From assembly GCA_963747375.1 (NCBI GenBank), contig CAVVFL010000022.1, positions 688,752 to 752,751 on the forward strand: a DNA stretch of 64,000 nucleotides. Reading direction: 5' to 3'. The notes beneath the pieces were generated by a model that worked only from the letters and a program-made list of their open reading frames with translations, had not been told where the DNA came from and did not search any database. Positions 45,390-57,043 of this stretch are shown here, one piece after another (position 1 is the first letter of the stretch; the number at the start of each line of letters is the position of its first letter). This DNA comes from Sva-07 sp963747375 (lineage in GTDB: Bacteria > Actinomycetota > Acidimicrobiia > Acidimicrobiales > Ilumatobacteraceae). The position numbers and the translations under genes were made by a program.

Positions 45390-47139
45390 GGTGGCGTTCC
45401 TGCGATCGTCGATCCAGCCAACCTAGCAATGCATCGGCCGCGACCATGGCGCGTTCGTGATCGGTGTCGTTGAGCGCCTCGAGTTCGAGCCGGGCCTCAC
45501 GGTCCTCCTCGATCGTCGGCGTGTCGGTCAAACGGGACCTGGCGCGCAGCTCACGGCGAGCGGCGGCCCCGATCAGGGTCCTCGCTTCGACGTCGGGCAC
45601 CAGGTTCAGATCGGTGACCGCCGCTCGCTCGAGTACCTCTCGGGCGTCGGGCGTCGCCACCTCGAGTGCACCCTGCAGGTCGCCGTGTGTCTCGGCCAGC
45701 GCGGCGAACGCCATCCGGTTGGCGTCGTCGTCGAACAGCGCCTCGATCAGCCAGGGGGCGATCTCGTCCCACGCCTGCACGAGCAGCACCAGCGCGGCGA
45801 ACTCGGCGTTCTCCATCGGACCGCTGGCGCGCTTCGGCGCGACGTGGATCGCCGGGCGACGCGAACCGCGTTCGGCGATCTGAACCAGGTCGCCGACCGG
45901 CAGCCCGACCTTCGTCGCGACCTCGCCGGCGTACAGCTTGCGGACATTGGCGTTCGGGTGCTCGTTGACGACGGCCATCGCCTCCTCGGCCAGACGGGCC
46001 CGATGCTCCGGCGAGTCGATCGCCCGCGAGTTCAACGTCCGCTGCACGCGGAAGCCGAGGAACGGCATCGCCGAATCGACCGCCCGCTGCAATGCGCTCG
46101 GGATCACTCTGGGCGAGGTCACCGGGATCCTTGCCCTGCGGCAGCTTCGCGACCGACACCTCGACGGCGTGCTGTTGCTCCCATTCGTAGAAGCGCGCCG
46201 CAGCGCCCTGGCCTGCGGCGTCGGCGTCGAACGCGAGCACCACCTTGCTCGCGTAGCGCTTCAACAGCCGCACGTGTTCCTCGGTCAACGCCGTGCCACA
46301 CGTGGCGACGGCTCGAGCCACGCCGGCACGGTGGAAGCCGATCACGTCGGTGTAGCCCTCGCACACCACCACCTGGTCGTGCTTGGCGATGTCGGCCTTG
46401 GCCCAGTTCAGGCCGTAGAGCACCTTCGACTTCGTGTAGATCGGCGTCTCCGAGGAGTTCTTGTACTTGGCCGGATCCTCCGAGCCCGGCAGGATCCGTC
46501 CGCCGAACGCCAACGCCTCCCCGGACTCGGAGAAGATCGGGAACATCACCCGCGCCCGGAACGAGTCCTGCATCTTGTTGCGCTTGTTCCGGAAGGCGAG
46601 CCCGACCGCCTGCATCACGTCGGGCGATGCGCCGAGATCCCGCGACAGTGCGTCCCAGTCGTCGGGCGCCCATCCGAGCTTGAACTGACGCGCGACGTCA
46701 CCGGCCAACCCCCGGCGACGCAGGTAGTCGCGGGCCGCCCGGGCGTCCGGGTCGGTCAGGAGTCGCTGGTGGTACCACTCGACGGCGTCGTCCATCGCTT
46801 CGACGAGCTGCTTGCGCCGTGCCCGTTCCTTGGATTGTCCCGTCGTCGTGTAGTTGAGCTGGATGCCGGCCTTCGCGGCAAGGTGCTCGACCGCTCCAGG
46901 GAAGTCGGTGTGCTCGATCTCCTGGATGAACGTGAAGACGTCGCCGCCCTTGTCGCAGCCGAAGCACTTGTACCGCCCCGTCTCCTCACGGACGTTGAAC
47001 GACCCGCTCTTCTCCGCGTGGAACGGGCACAGCCCGACCCAGTTGCGCCCGACGCGCTTCAGCGCGACGTACTGCTGGATCGTGTCGACGATCGACACCG
47101 TCGACCGCAGCCGTTCGATGTCTCGTCGACGATCCCCAT
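45379..47139 (-). CDS. dnaG: DNA primase (two frame breaks)
   Basis: About 586 residues. Start ATG 47139 gives MGIVDE, then a missing base near 47120, and VSIVDTIQQYVALKRVGRNW. Zinc-finger CHC2 domain: CPFHAEKSGSFNV ... YKCFGCDKGG. TOPRIM: VVVCEGYTDVIGFHRAG (catalytic Glu) and KVVLAFDADAAGQ (DxD). After AKLPQGKDPGDLAQSDPE an extra base near 46110 shifts to ALQRAVDSAMPFLGFRVQRT and a DnaB-binding C-terminal domain ending SQERHHGS. It makes RNA primers at the fork. Followed by rpoD. Confidence 0.95.
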
Positions 47140-47188
47140 GCCGAGGTCAATGTAGCCCGGACACCGCCATACGGTGCCGGGCCAAACA

Positions 47189-47219
47189 GGTTACGCCGGT
47201 GCCTGGCACCGGCGTAACC
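47189..47219. terminator. Perfect 15-bp inverted repeat after ppdK
   Basis: GGTTACGCCGGTGCC (47189-47203), one T, then GGCACCGGCGTAACC (47205-47219). It starts three bases beyond the ppdK stop on the minus strand and is followed there by TGTTTGG. The position fits a strong terminator shielding dnaG from ppdK readthrough. Confidence 0.8.
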
Positions 47220-47221
47220 GA

Positions 47222-49861
<2,640 letters not shown>

Positions 49862-49946
49862 GTCGACCGAGTCTAGGCAGCGACCGTCGACCGATTGCGG
49901 GCTCGTGCCGTCACGGCCCGACAAATCGGTCGTAGCCTCGACAGGA

Positions 49947-51068
49947 ATGTTCCGGTTGCTCGGGTTCCCCGTCCACGTACGGCCCGGCTTCGTCATGATG
50001 ATGGTGCTGATCGTCGTGCTCTACGGCGACGCATACGGCCTCTGGCTCGCCGGCGCCCTCGCCGCGTTCACGCTGCTGCACGAGCTCGGCCATGCGGTCG
50101 CCGCACGGCGGGCCGGCGCTCGCGCCGAGATCTCGCTCAACTTCCTGGCCGGCTACGCGTCCTACGTTCCGACACGGCCCATCTCGCGACTCGAGCACAT
50201 CGGCATCTCCTTCGCCGGACCCGGCATCCAGATCGTGACGAGCGTGGCCATTCTCTTCGCGATGGGCGCCGACGTGATGACACCGTCGTCGCTCGACGGC
50301 AACCCGGCGACGTGGGCGATCTTCTGGGCCGGACCCGTCATCGGGCTGTTCAACCTCGTGCCGATCCTGCCGCTCGACGGTGGCAACATCGTCACGACAG
50401 CCCTCGATCGGCTCATCCCGGGCCGGGCGCAGCGCATCATGTTGTGGTTCTCGCTCGGGCTCACGCTGGCGTTCACCGTCGTGGCGTTCACGAACGATCG
50501 GTACCGGGGGTTCGTGATCGTCATCGGGTTCATTCTCGTCACGCAGCTCCAGATGCTCGGCTCGGCCAAGGAGCCGGTGTCACCGTGGCACGCCGCGGAC
50601 GACGCGTTGCGCGCCGGCAAGAACCAGAAGGCCCGCCGCATCCTCGTCAACGCGCTGAGCCATCACCGGCCCGAGGATCCGCCGCCGCCCGTCACGCTCC
50701 CCACCGCGGACATCGCCGCGCTGATCGACCTCCTGCCGGAACCGTTTCCCTTCGGTGACCCCTGGAACGAGTACGTGCTCGCCAACCAACTCATCCGCGT
50801 GGGCCGGTTCGAGGACGCGGCTCACTACGCGGCCGAGGGGTACGCACGGCATCCGCACACGCTTGCTGCGGCGACGGTCGCCCGCGCCGCCGCCGCGCTG
50901 GGCGATCAGACGGTGGCGATCGGCTGGCTCCGAACCGCCGCCGACGCCGGCACGTCGCCGGCCGGGCTGGCGTCGATCATCGACGGTTCCCCGGAGCTGA
51001 TCGGCATCCGTCAGAACCCCGACGTGGTCGCGATCCGCCGCACCCTCTCCCCCGCCCCCGCCGCCTGA
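49947..51068 (+). CDS. M50-family site-2 protease with C-terminal helical repeats
   Basis: 373 residues. Membrane zinc protease: MFRLLGFPVHVRPGFVMMMV, the HExxH motif LLHELGHAVAARRAGA in helix 2, and the second ligand motif NLVPILPLDGGNIVTTALDR. Three or more further helices follow (IMLWFSLGLTLAFTVVAFTN; FVIVIGFILVTQLQMLG). The C-terminal 160 residues are TPR-like (YVLANQLIRVGRFEDAAHYA; ARAAAALGDQTVAIGWLRTA). Such enzymes cut membrane-embedded substrates; an anti-sigma factor such as RskA at 39 kb would be a candidate, but this is only an inference. Confidence 0.88.
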   Translation: MFRLLGFPVHVRPGFVMMMVLIVVLYGDAYGLWLAGALAAFTLLHELGHAVAARRAGARAEISLNFLAGYASYVPTRPISRLEHIGISFAGPGIQIVTSVAILFAMGADVMTPSSLDGNPATWAIFWAGPVIGLFNLVPILPLDGGNIVTTALDRLIPGRAQRIMLWFSLGLTLAFTVVAFTNDRYRGFVIVIGFILVTQLQMLGSAKEPVSPWHAADDALRAGKNQKARRILVNALSHHRPEDPPPPVTLPTADIAALIDLLPEPFPFGDPWNEYVLANQLIRVGRFEDAAHYAAEGYARHPHTLAAATVARAAAALGDQTVAIGWLRTAADAGTSPAGLASIIDGSPELIGIRQNPDVVAIRRTLSPAPAA

Positions 51069-51084
51069 TCTCCGGCCACCCACG

Positions 51085-51137
51085 CCGAAACATGCATGGG
51101 AATGCGCGCTCAGCGCGCACTCCCGTTCATTTTTCGG
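51085..51137. repeat. Intergenic hairpin repeat, copy 1
   Basis: Outer arms CCGAAA (51085-51090) and TTTCGG (51132-51137), middle arms GGGA/TCCC, and a core near-palindrome TGCGCGCTCAGCGCGCA (51103-51119). It lies between the convergent M50 and ygfZ genes, and its right arm overlaps the last codons of ygfZ. The same core and arms recur at 52445 and 55189. Confidence 0.8.
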
Positions 51138-51834
51138 GGTCGGGTTCGGGCGTGGCGAGAGTGATGAGATGAGCCGGGAGACGACCGACGTCGTGGCCGC
51201 GCTTCACGTAGGCAAGCGCCACGTCACCACTCGGTGAGATGCTCGTGATCGTGCCGACAGGAGCGCCGGCGGAGTCGACGAGCGGGTCACCGACGTGCAT
51301 ACCGTCGGTGACCTCGACGATCCGCAGCGACTGTGGTGCATCGGCGCCGCGGGAATCCATGCGCTCCACCAACTCCTGGCCCGGATAGCAGCCCTTCGTG
51401 AAGCTCACGGCCAGCGGCACGACACCGGTGATCGCAGGAATGGTCTCGCCGGGAACGATCTCGGTGCCCATCCGGGGCCATCCGGCGGCGACCCGAGCGG
51501 CCTCGTGTGCCGGAGACGGCGCGTCGGACGCGGCTGGAACGACGGTGACCTCCGCCTTCACCCGGATCCTGAACCGGTTCAGTCGAGCTGCGAGCGCGTC
51601 TCCGAATCCCGCATCGGTGTCGAAGTCGAACACCTCGTCGCTGGTCCGAGTCACGCGTGCGAGCGACTCGACTTTGCCCGTCGGCTCCAACACCAGCGTC
51701 CAGCACGAATCACCGACAGCCAGCTCGCGGATGTCCTGAGCGATCTGTGAGTGCAGGTAGGTCGACGCATCGGCGCCTTCGACGATCACATGATCGCGGG
51801 CGTCGGCATCGATGGCAGCAGGAGGCGGAGTCAC
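51127..51834 (-). CDS. ygfZ: YgfZ-type folate-binding protein
   Basis: 235 residues. GcvT-like fold with the family signature FTKGCYPGQELVERMDSRG near residue 155 (KGCYxGQE). N-terminal DHVIVEGADASTYLHSQIAQ and DIRELAVGDSCWTLVLEPTG are also typical. The protein binds tetrahydrofolate and supports iron-sulphur enzyme maturation. GTG 51834 chosen; longer frames upstream are not supported. The last codons (DPEK) fall inside the hairpin repeat. Confidence 0.9.
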   Translation of the reverse strand: MTPPPAAIDADARDHVIVEGADASTYLHSQIAQDIRELAVGDSCWTLVLEPTGKVESLARVTRTSDEVFDFDTDAGFGDALAARLNRFRIRVKAEVTVVPAASDAPSPAHEAARVAAGWPRMGTEIVPGETIPAITGVVPLAVSFTKGCYPGQELVERMDSRGADAPQSLRIVEVTDGMHVGDPLVDSAGAPVGTITSISPSGDVALAYVKRGHDVGRLPAHLITLATPEPDPEK

Positions 51835-51867
51835 GTCTCCAGTTTGCCGTGGCACACTTCCATCTCT

Positions 51868-52417
51868 ATGTCGGAGCAACGAGATCTCGCCCAACGCGCC
51901 GTCGACAGCTTCCTCACACTGGTCCACCGGGGCACCCGACTCGCTGCGGGGACGCTGGCCATCGTGGTCCTGATCTGCGTCGGTGGGCTGCTCCTCGGCA
52001 TCGCAGCGCTGTCGGGCGGCACCCAGACCGCATGGATACTGCTCGGCGGATTCGGGGCTGTTGTCGCCATCGTCTGTGTCGTGCTCGCAATGGTTCGACT
52101 GTGGGCGATCACCACCATCAGCGCGGCGCTGGTCACCGACATCCAGTCGCTGATCTCCAGTGATCCCGGCTCTCGAACGCGTGGTCATCGAGACGGTCGA
52201 ATCGAGCGACGACGTTCAGGACCAGAGTGCGGTGGTGATGTCCCGGCAGTTCTTTGCGATGAGCGACTCGGTCGGAACCCGCGCCGGGCAGTTCGTAGCG
52301 TTGTCGATCGCCCTCAAGTCGGTGACGTCGTTCCCGCTTCTGATCCTGCTCGCCACCGCCATCACCGTCGGATTCGCCGGCCTCAGCGTGCTGTTCCTGC
52401 TCGGCCTGATCTTCTGA
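51868..52417 (+). CDS. Small membrane protein of unknown function (one frame break)
   Basis: About 182 residues. N-terminal cytosolic helix (MSEQRDLAQRAVDSFLTLVH), two membrane helices (LAIVVLICVGGLLLGIAALS; WILLGGFGAVVAIVCVVLAM), a short loop, and after an extra base near 52165 a helical piece (LERVVIETVESSDDVQDQSA) and a C-terminal helix pair (FPLLILLATAITVGFAGLSV). Divergent from ygfZ with 33 bases between. Family not recognised. Confidence 0.7.
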
Positions 52418-52444
52418 CCCAACCCTCCCCCAGCTCCCCCACCT

Positions 52445-52497
52445 CCGAAATTCTCACGAGGCTGCGCGCTCAGCGCGCACCCCGAGGAGAAATTCGG
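52445..52497. repeat. Intergenic hairpin repeat, copy 2
   Basis: Arms CCGAAATTCTC (52445-52455) and GAGAAATTCGG (52487-52497) pair at 10 of 11 positions around the same core TGCGCGCTCAGCGCGCA (52463-52479) as copy 1. It lies between the convergent membrane-protein gene and trpE, 23 bases from the trpE stop. Confidence 0.85.
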
Positions 52498-52519
52498 CGG
52501 TCTTGGGTCGCGTTCGGGG

Positions 52520-54046
52520 TCAGGCTTGGGTGTCGGCGGCGCGGCGGGCCGCGGTCATGCGGCGAGCGGCGGGGATCGCGGCGAGGAGCGCGGCGGCCTT
52601 GTTGCGGCACTCGAGATCCTCGTCGTCGGGAATCGAGTCGGCGACGATGCCCGCGCCGGCCTGCAGGCTCGCCGTGCGACCATCACCCGTGACGAACATG
52701 GTGCGAATCGCGATCGCCGTGTCGAGATTGCCCGACCAGTCGATGTACCCCACGACCCCGGCGTAGGGACCACGTTTCACCGGCTCGAGCTCGTCGATGA
52801 TCTCCATCGCCCGCACCTTCGGCGCACCCGACACCGTGCCGGCAGGCAGCGTCGCCCGCAGCACGTCGATCGGTCCGAGACCGTCGCGAAGTCGGCCCGA
52901 CACCTGCGAGGTGAGGTGCATCACGTGGCTGTAGCGCTCGAGCGTCATCAACTCGTCGACGTTGACCGACCCGAACTCGGCCACCCGACCGACGTCGTTG
53001 CGAGCGAGATCGACGAGCATCACGTGTTCGGCCCGCTCCTTCGGATGCTCGATCAACTCGGCGGCCATCAGGCGATCGTGTTCGTCGGTGCGTCCGCGGC
53101 GGCGCGTGCCCGCGATCGGGCGTGACACCACCTTGCGACCGAGCAGTTGCACCATCGGCTCGGGCGATGACCCGACGATGGTCAGCTCCGGATGACGCAC
53201 GAAGTACATGTACGGCGACGGATTGACCTGGCGAAGCACCCGGTACACGTCGAACGGATCGGCTCCGAGCTCGAGGTCGTAGCGCTGGGCCAACACCACC
53301 TGGAAGATGTCGCCGGCGACCACGTGATCCTTGGCGACCTCCACCGCGCGCTGGTACAACCCGCCCGGCATCGACGAGTGCAGTTCCGGCAGTTCATCGT
53401 CGATCGACGGAGGCTCGACGGGCGTGTACGGAAGTGGGGCGGCCAGATCCGCCACGGCCTCCAGCACCCGCTCGACGGCGGCGTCGTACGCCGCGTCGAG
53501 TCCGGCGGCATCGAGCCCGAGGGTCGGCACGCTCTCGATCAGGTACACACGCTGGCGCCAGTGGTCGAACGCGGCCAGCGAACCGATCACCGACATCACC
53601 GCATCGGGATACCCACGGTCGTCGGTCGGTGTGTCGGGCAGGTGTTCGACCTCGCGGATCACGTCGTACCCGAGGAATCCCATGATGCCCCCGTGCAGCG
53701 GCGGGAGGTCGGGGAACGTCGGACTCGTGTAGCTGGCGAGCATCGCTTCGAGCGCGGCCAGCATGCCCTGATCGGTCGGGATGCCATCCGGCAGCGGGCC
53801 GTCGAGCTCGACGATCCCATCACGAAGCACCAGCGTGGCCGACGGGTTCCGACCGACGAACGAGAACCGCGCCCATCGCTCGGCGCCCTCGACCGACTCG
53901 AGCAGAAAGCCCGGCCCGTCGCCGACGAGCTTCACGTAGGCCGCAACCGGCGTCTCGAGATCGGCGAGCAGTTCGGTCCACACGGGCACGATCGTGTGCT
54001 CGGCGGCGTGGGAATGGAACTCGGCGCGAGAAGGTCGGATCTTCAT
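52520..54046 (-). CDS. trpE: Anthranilate synthase component I
   Basis: 508 residues from ATG 54046. N-terminal PLVGDGPGFLLES-like region (KLVGDGPGFLLESVEGAERW) and the chorismate-binding core: KDHVVAGDIFQVVLAQRYDL, NPSPYMYFVRHPELTIVGSS, RPIAGTRRRGRTDEHDRLMA, MLVDLARNDVGRVAEFG, LPAGTVSGAPKVRAMEIIDE and IRTMFVTGDGRTASLQAGAG. Converts chorismate and an amine source to anthranilate; the TrpG partner is not here. Because of an indel upstream, its frame is continuous with the hisI start, which would give a false HisI-TrpE fusion. Confidence 0.95.
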   Translation of the reverse strand: MKIRPSRAEFHSHAAEHTIVPVWTELLADLETPVAAYVKLVGDGPGFLLESVEGAERWARFSFVGRNPSATLVLRDGIVELDGPLPDGIPTDQGMLAALEAMLASYTSPTFPDLPPLHGGIMGFLGYDVIREVEHLPDTPTDDRGYPDAVMSVIGSLAAFDHWRQRVYLIESVPTLGLDAAGLDAAYDAAVERVLEAVADLAAPLPYTPVEPPSIDDELPELHSSMPGGLYQRAVEVAKDHVVAGDIFQVVLAQRYDLELGADPFDVYRVLRQVNPSPYMYFVRHPELTIVGSSPEPMVQLLGRKVVSRPIAGTRRRGRTDEHDRLMAAELIEHPKERAEHVMLVDLARNDVGRVAEFGSVNVDELMTLERYSHVMHLTSQVSGRLRDGLGPIDVLRATLPAGTVSGAPKVRAMEIIDELEPVKRGPYAGVVGYIDWSGNLDTAIAIRTMFVTGDGRTASLQAGAGIVADSIPDDEDLECRNKAAALLAAIPAARRMTAARRAADTQA

Positions 54047-54054
54047 CGGATGCC

Positions 54055-54409
54055 TCAGCCGAACGACCGGTGGAAGCATGTGCGAGCCCCGGTGTGGCAG
54101 GCGCCGGCGCCCTCCTGCTCGACCTTGAACAGCAGTGCGTCGGCGTCGCAGTCGTAGTAGGCCTCGCGCACGAACTGGCGGTCGCCGCTCGTGTCGCCCT
54201 TTCGCCACAGCTCCTGGCGGCTGCGTGACCAGTACACCATCCGACCCTCGGCACAGAGTCATCCGCAGGGACTCGGCGTTCATCCAGGCGAGCATCAGGA
54301 CGTCACCGTTGGTCACGTCCTGCGCAATGGCCGCGACGAGGCCGTTGTCGTCGTACTTCACGCCGGCGAGCTGCTCGTCCGTGGCGGCGATCGTGATCCC
54401 TTCGGGCAT
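54055..54409 (-). CDS. hisI: Phosphoribosyl-AMP cyclohydrolase (one frame break)
   Basis: About 117 residues: MPEGITIAATDEQLAGVKYD, DVTNGDVLMLAWMNAESLRM, then an extra base near 54252, and MVYWSRSRQELWRKGDTSGD, REAYYDCDADALLFKVEQEG and GACHTGARTCFHRSFG. The three Cys and adjacent acidic residues are the zinc/magnesium ligands. It opens the purine ring of PR-AMP, step 3 of histidine synthesis. It ends 9 bases before the trpE start on the same strand, so the two are co-transcribed. Confidence 0.93.
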
Positions 54410-54456
54410 CGGGCCAGCCTACGGGCGGACCCGTGGCGCCGACCCGATGCGTTGCG

Positions 54457-54738
54457 TCAGGCGACGACTTCGGAGATCTGGAACGCAGCTTCGGCGTTGG
54501 TGAAGTTGGCGATGTCGGCCGTCGCTTCACCCGCTTCGGCCAGACCGGCCCCCATGGCCTCGGGCGAGTCGAAGTACAGGTGACCGATCGCGATGTACGG
54601 GCCGTCCATGCCCGAGTCGATCTCCCACTTGGTCGGCTTCATCGTCCGGTCGACGATCTCCATGTGTGCGGTCTTGTAGTAGTCCATGTCGAAGGTCGCG
54701 CCTTCGGACTTCGGGTACATGACGCTGACTTTGATCAT
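54457..54738 (-). CDS. EthD-domain protein
   Basis: 93 residues, a ferredoxin-like alpha/beta dimer: MIKVSVMYPKSEGATFDMDY, YKTAHMEIVDRTMKPTKWEI, MDGPYIAIGHLYFDSPEAMG. The YYKTAHM pattern is the EthD signature. Strong GAGGAGG ribosome-binding site before ATG 54738. Function of most EthD proteins is unclear; some take part in ether degradation or polyketide folding. Confidence 0.88.
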   Translation of the reverse strand: MIKVSVMYPKSEGATFDMDYYKTAHMEIVDRTMKPTKWEIDSGMDGPYIAIGHLYFDSPEAMGAGLAEAGEATADIANFTNAEAAFQISEVVA

Positions 54739-54798
54739 GGGGTCCTCCTCGATCGGTGAGGACCTGAAGGTACAACAACGACCCTGGCGCCAAAGGTG

Positions 54799-55125
54799 TC
54801 AGAGGTAGAGCCCGGTGGACGCCTCGATGCGCTCCGCAGCCACGGCGTGCAACTCACGCTCGCGCAGCATCACGTAGTCCTCACCCTGCACCTCGACCTC
54901 GTAGCGGTCCTCCGGGCTGAACAGCACCTTGTCGCCCACTTCGCACGACCGCACGTTCTGGCCCTGGGCCACCACGGTTGCCCAGATGAGGCGCTTGGCG
55001 ACCTGGGCGGTCGCCGGGATGACGATGCCACCGGACGACTTGCGTTCGCCGTCCTTGTCGGAGATGCGCACCAACACGCGGTCGTTGAGCATCTTGATCG
55101 GAAGCTTGTCGTCGGCGGCAGCCAT
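54799..55125 (-). CDS. groES: Chaperonin co-factor GroES (Cpn10)
   Basis: 108 residues: LPIKMLNDRVLVRISDKDGE, the mobile loop RKSSGGIVIPATAQVAKRLI and the roof/base strands GDKVLFSPEDRYEVEVQGED, YVMLRERELHAV. The GGIVIP mobile loop tip binds GroEL. ATG 55125 chosen; a longer in-frame extension overlaps the repeat region. No groEL is adjacent, so it is a lone groES-type gene (a second copy may exist elsewhere). Confidence 0.9.
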   Translation of the reverse strand: MAAADDKLPIKMLNDRVLVRISDKDGERKSSGGIVIPATAQVAKRLIWATVVAQGQNVRSCEVGDKVLFSPEDRYEVEVQGEDYVMLRERELHAVAAERIEASTGLYL

Positions 55126-55188
55126 CGGTGGAAGGGTACCGTCGACGACCGGGAGCGAACTTCCGCCCATCGCCTCACCCTCCCCGAT

Positions 55189-55241
55189 CCGAAATCTGGA
55201 GCGATTCGTGCGCTCAGCGCACACTGGTGCGCAGATTTCGG
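55189..55241. repeat. Intergenic hairpin repeat, copy 3
   Basis: Perfect 10-bp arms CCGAAATCTG (55189-55198) and CAGATTTCGG (55232-55241) around the core GTGCGCTCAGCGCAC (55208-55222). It lies two bases beyond the aldo/keto reductase stop and upstream of groES, on the strand where it can end the reductase message. Confidence 0.85.
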
Positions 55242-55243
55242 GG

Positions 55244-56236
55244 TCAGGAGGCGACGGCGGCTTCCATTTCCTCCTTCACCTCGTCGGTGAGGAGTGGGAT
55301 CACATCGACGGTCTCGAAGTTCGAGACCACCTGGCTGACCTTGGACGCGCCGGTGATCACGGTCGACACGTGCGGGTTCTTCGTGCACCACGCAAGTGCG
55401 AGCTGCGCCATCGTGCAGCCGAGACGGTCCGCGATCGGGCGGAGCTTCTCGACGCGGGCGATCGCCTCGGCATCGCTCAACCGGCCGGCGAGCCAGCTGT
55501 AGCCCTCGAGCGCCGCGCGCGAGTCCTCGGGGATTCCGTCCTTGTACTTGCCGGTCAGCAGGCCCGAGGCGAGCGGGCTCCAGATGGTGTTGCCGTAGTT
55601 GAAGTCGGTGTTGATCCGGGCGTACTCGCGCTCGACCTTCTTGCGCTCGAGCAGGTTGTACTGACTCTGCTCGGTGACCGGCTTGTGCAGGTGATGGCGT
55701 TCGGCGATGTCGATCGCTGCACGGATCTCGTCGGCCGACCACTCGCTCGTACCCCAGTACAGCGCCTTGCCGGCGGTGATGATGTCGCTCATCGCCCACA
55801 CCGTCTCCTCGATCGGGGTGTCGGGGTCGGCGCGGTGGCAGTAGAGGACGTCGACGAAGTCGAGCCCGAACCGCTCCAACGACGCGTCGATCGCCTGCAT
55901 CAGGTACTTGCGGTTGAGCGTGTTGTTCATGTTGGGCGTGTTGCGGTGCAGCCCCCAGAACACCTTCGTCGTCACGACGTACGACCAACGCGGCCAGTCG
56001 AGTTCACGGAACACTTCGCCCATGATCGTCTCGCTCTTGCCGCCGGCGTACGCCTCGGCGTTGTCGAAGAAGTTGCAGCCGGCGTCGCCGGCCGCGGCCA
56101 TGCATTCGAGCGCCAAGTTGGTGTCGAGCTGGGTGTCGAACGTGACCCAACTGCCGAACGACAACACACTCACCTTGAGGCCCGTATTGCCGAGCCGGCG
56201 GTATTCCATCTTGGGATTCACGTTGGGTTTGGCCAT
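55244..56236 (-). CDS. Aldo/keto reductase (Kv-beta/YghZ-like)
   Basis: 330 residues. Catalytic tetrad: Asp and Tyr in FFDNAEAYAGGKSE, Lys in VVTTKVFWGLHRN, His in VLYCHRADPDTPIEE. Others: GNTGLKVSVLSFGSWVTFDT at the start, EQSQYNLLERKKVEREYA, and the NADPH-binding VSTVITGASKVSQV near the C-terminus. ATG 56236 (MAKPNVNPKMEYRRLG) chosen. It reduces aldehydes or ketones with NADPH. Located downstream of the enoyl-CoA hydratase on the same strand. Confidence 0.93.
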   Translation of the reverse strand: MAKPNVNPKMEYRRLGNTGLKVSVLSFGSWVTFDTQLDTNLALECMAAAGDAGCNFFDNAEAYAGGKSETIMGEVFRELDWPRWSYVVTTKVFWGLHRNTPNMNNTLNRKYLMQAIDASLERFGLDFVDVLYCHRADPDTPIEETVWAMSDIITAGKALYWGTSEWSADEIRAAIDIAERHHLHKPVTEQSQYNLLERKKVEREYARINTDFNYGNTIWSPLASGLLTGKYKDGIPEDSRAALEGYSWLAGRLSDAEAIARVEKLRPIADRLGCTMAQLALAWCTKNPHVSTVITGASKVSQVVSNFETVDVIPLLTDEVKEEMEAAVAS

Positions 56237-56319
56237 ACCGGCGACCCTACCCAGCCCGTGACCACCCGTCGCCACGGCGTCGCAAAAGGGGGCCGACCCC
56301 TGCGTCGGCCTACCGCCGG

Positions 56320-57032
56320 TCAGAGGGGGCTGGCGCCGGCGGCGCGGTCGTCGGCGATCTGCGCCGCCATCAGGTCGAGAGCCGGACCGCGCAGCTTGCG
56401 GATCGTGCGCTGGTAGGCCGACGCGTCGAGCGTCGAGGCCAGCTCGCCGGCCATCGCGACGGCGCGTTCGAGCACCTCGTCGGCGGCGACCACCTCGTCG
56501 ATGTACCCGACATCGACAGCGTCGCGTGGGTGGTCAGACGCGCAGTGGCGAGGGCCCGTTGCGCATGACGCTTGCTGAGTCGCTCGCCGGCGATCGTGAA
56601 CGCCCAGTCGGGCAGCACCATCTTGATCGCCACCTCGTTCAACCCGACCTTCGCGTCGATGTCGGCGCCGACGCGCACATCGCAGCCGAGCAGCACGAGG
56701 GCGCCGGCGGCGAGTGCGTGACCGGTGCAGGCGGCGACAACCGGAACCCGGCATCCGTACAGCCGCTGGACGAGCGCTCCGCCGTCGGCGACCAGGTCGA
56801 TGATCGCCGACAGGTCGTCGCCGAACATGACTGCGAGATCGAAGCCCGCCGAGAACCGACCGGGCCGACCGTTGATCACCAGCGCACCGACCGAGTCGTC
56901 GGCCTCCGCTTCGTCGATCGCTCCCTGGATCGCAGCGATCACGTCGAACGACAACGCGTTCGCCTTGCCGTCGTCGAGATGGACGATCAGGACGCCCTCG
57001 CGTCGTTCTGTGGTGACTGCCGGCGTGCTCAT
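56320..57032 (-). CDS. Enoyl-CoA hydratase/isomerase family protein (one frame break)
   Basis: About 237 residues. Crotonase fold: VLIVHLDDGKANALSFDVIA, ALVINGRPGRFSAGFDLAVM (oxyanion hole), VPVVAACTGHALAAGALVLL and VGLNEVAIKMVLPDWAF. A base is missing near 56530, after RLTTHA; the frame then reads AVDVGYIDEVVAADEVLERA and QRTIRKLRGPALDLMAAQIA to the stop. The sequence is joined in phase to hisF only because of a lost stop there. Substrate unknown; the active-site Glu pair is not conserved, so other CoA reactions are possible. Confidence 0.87.
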
Positions 57033-57043
57033 CCCGGCGAACG

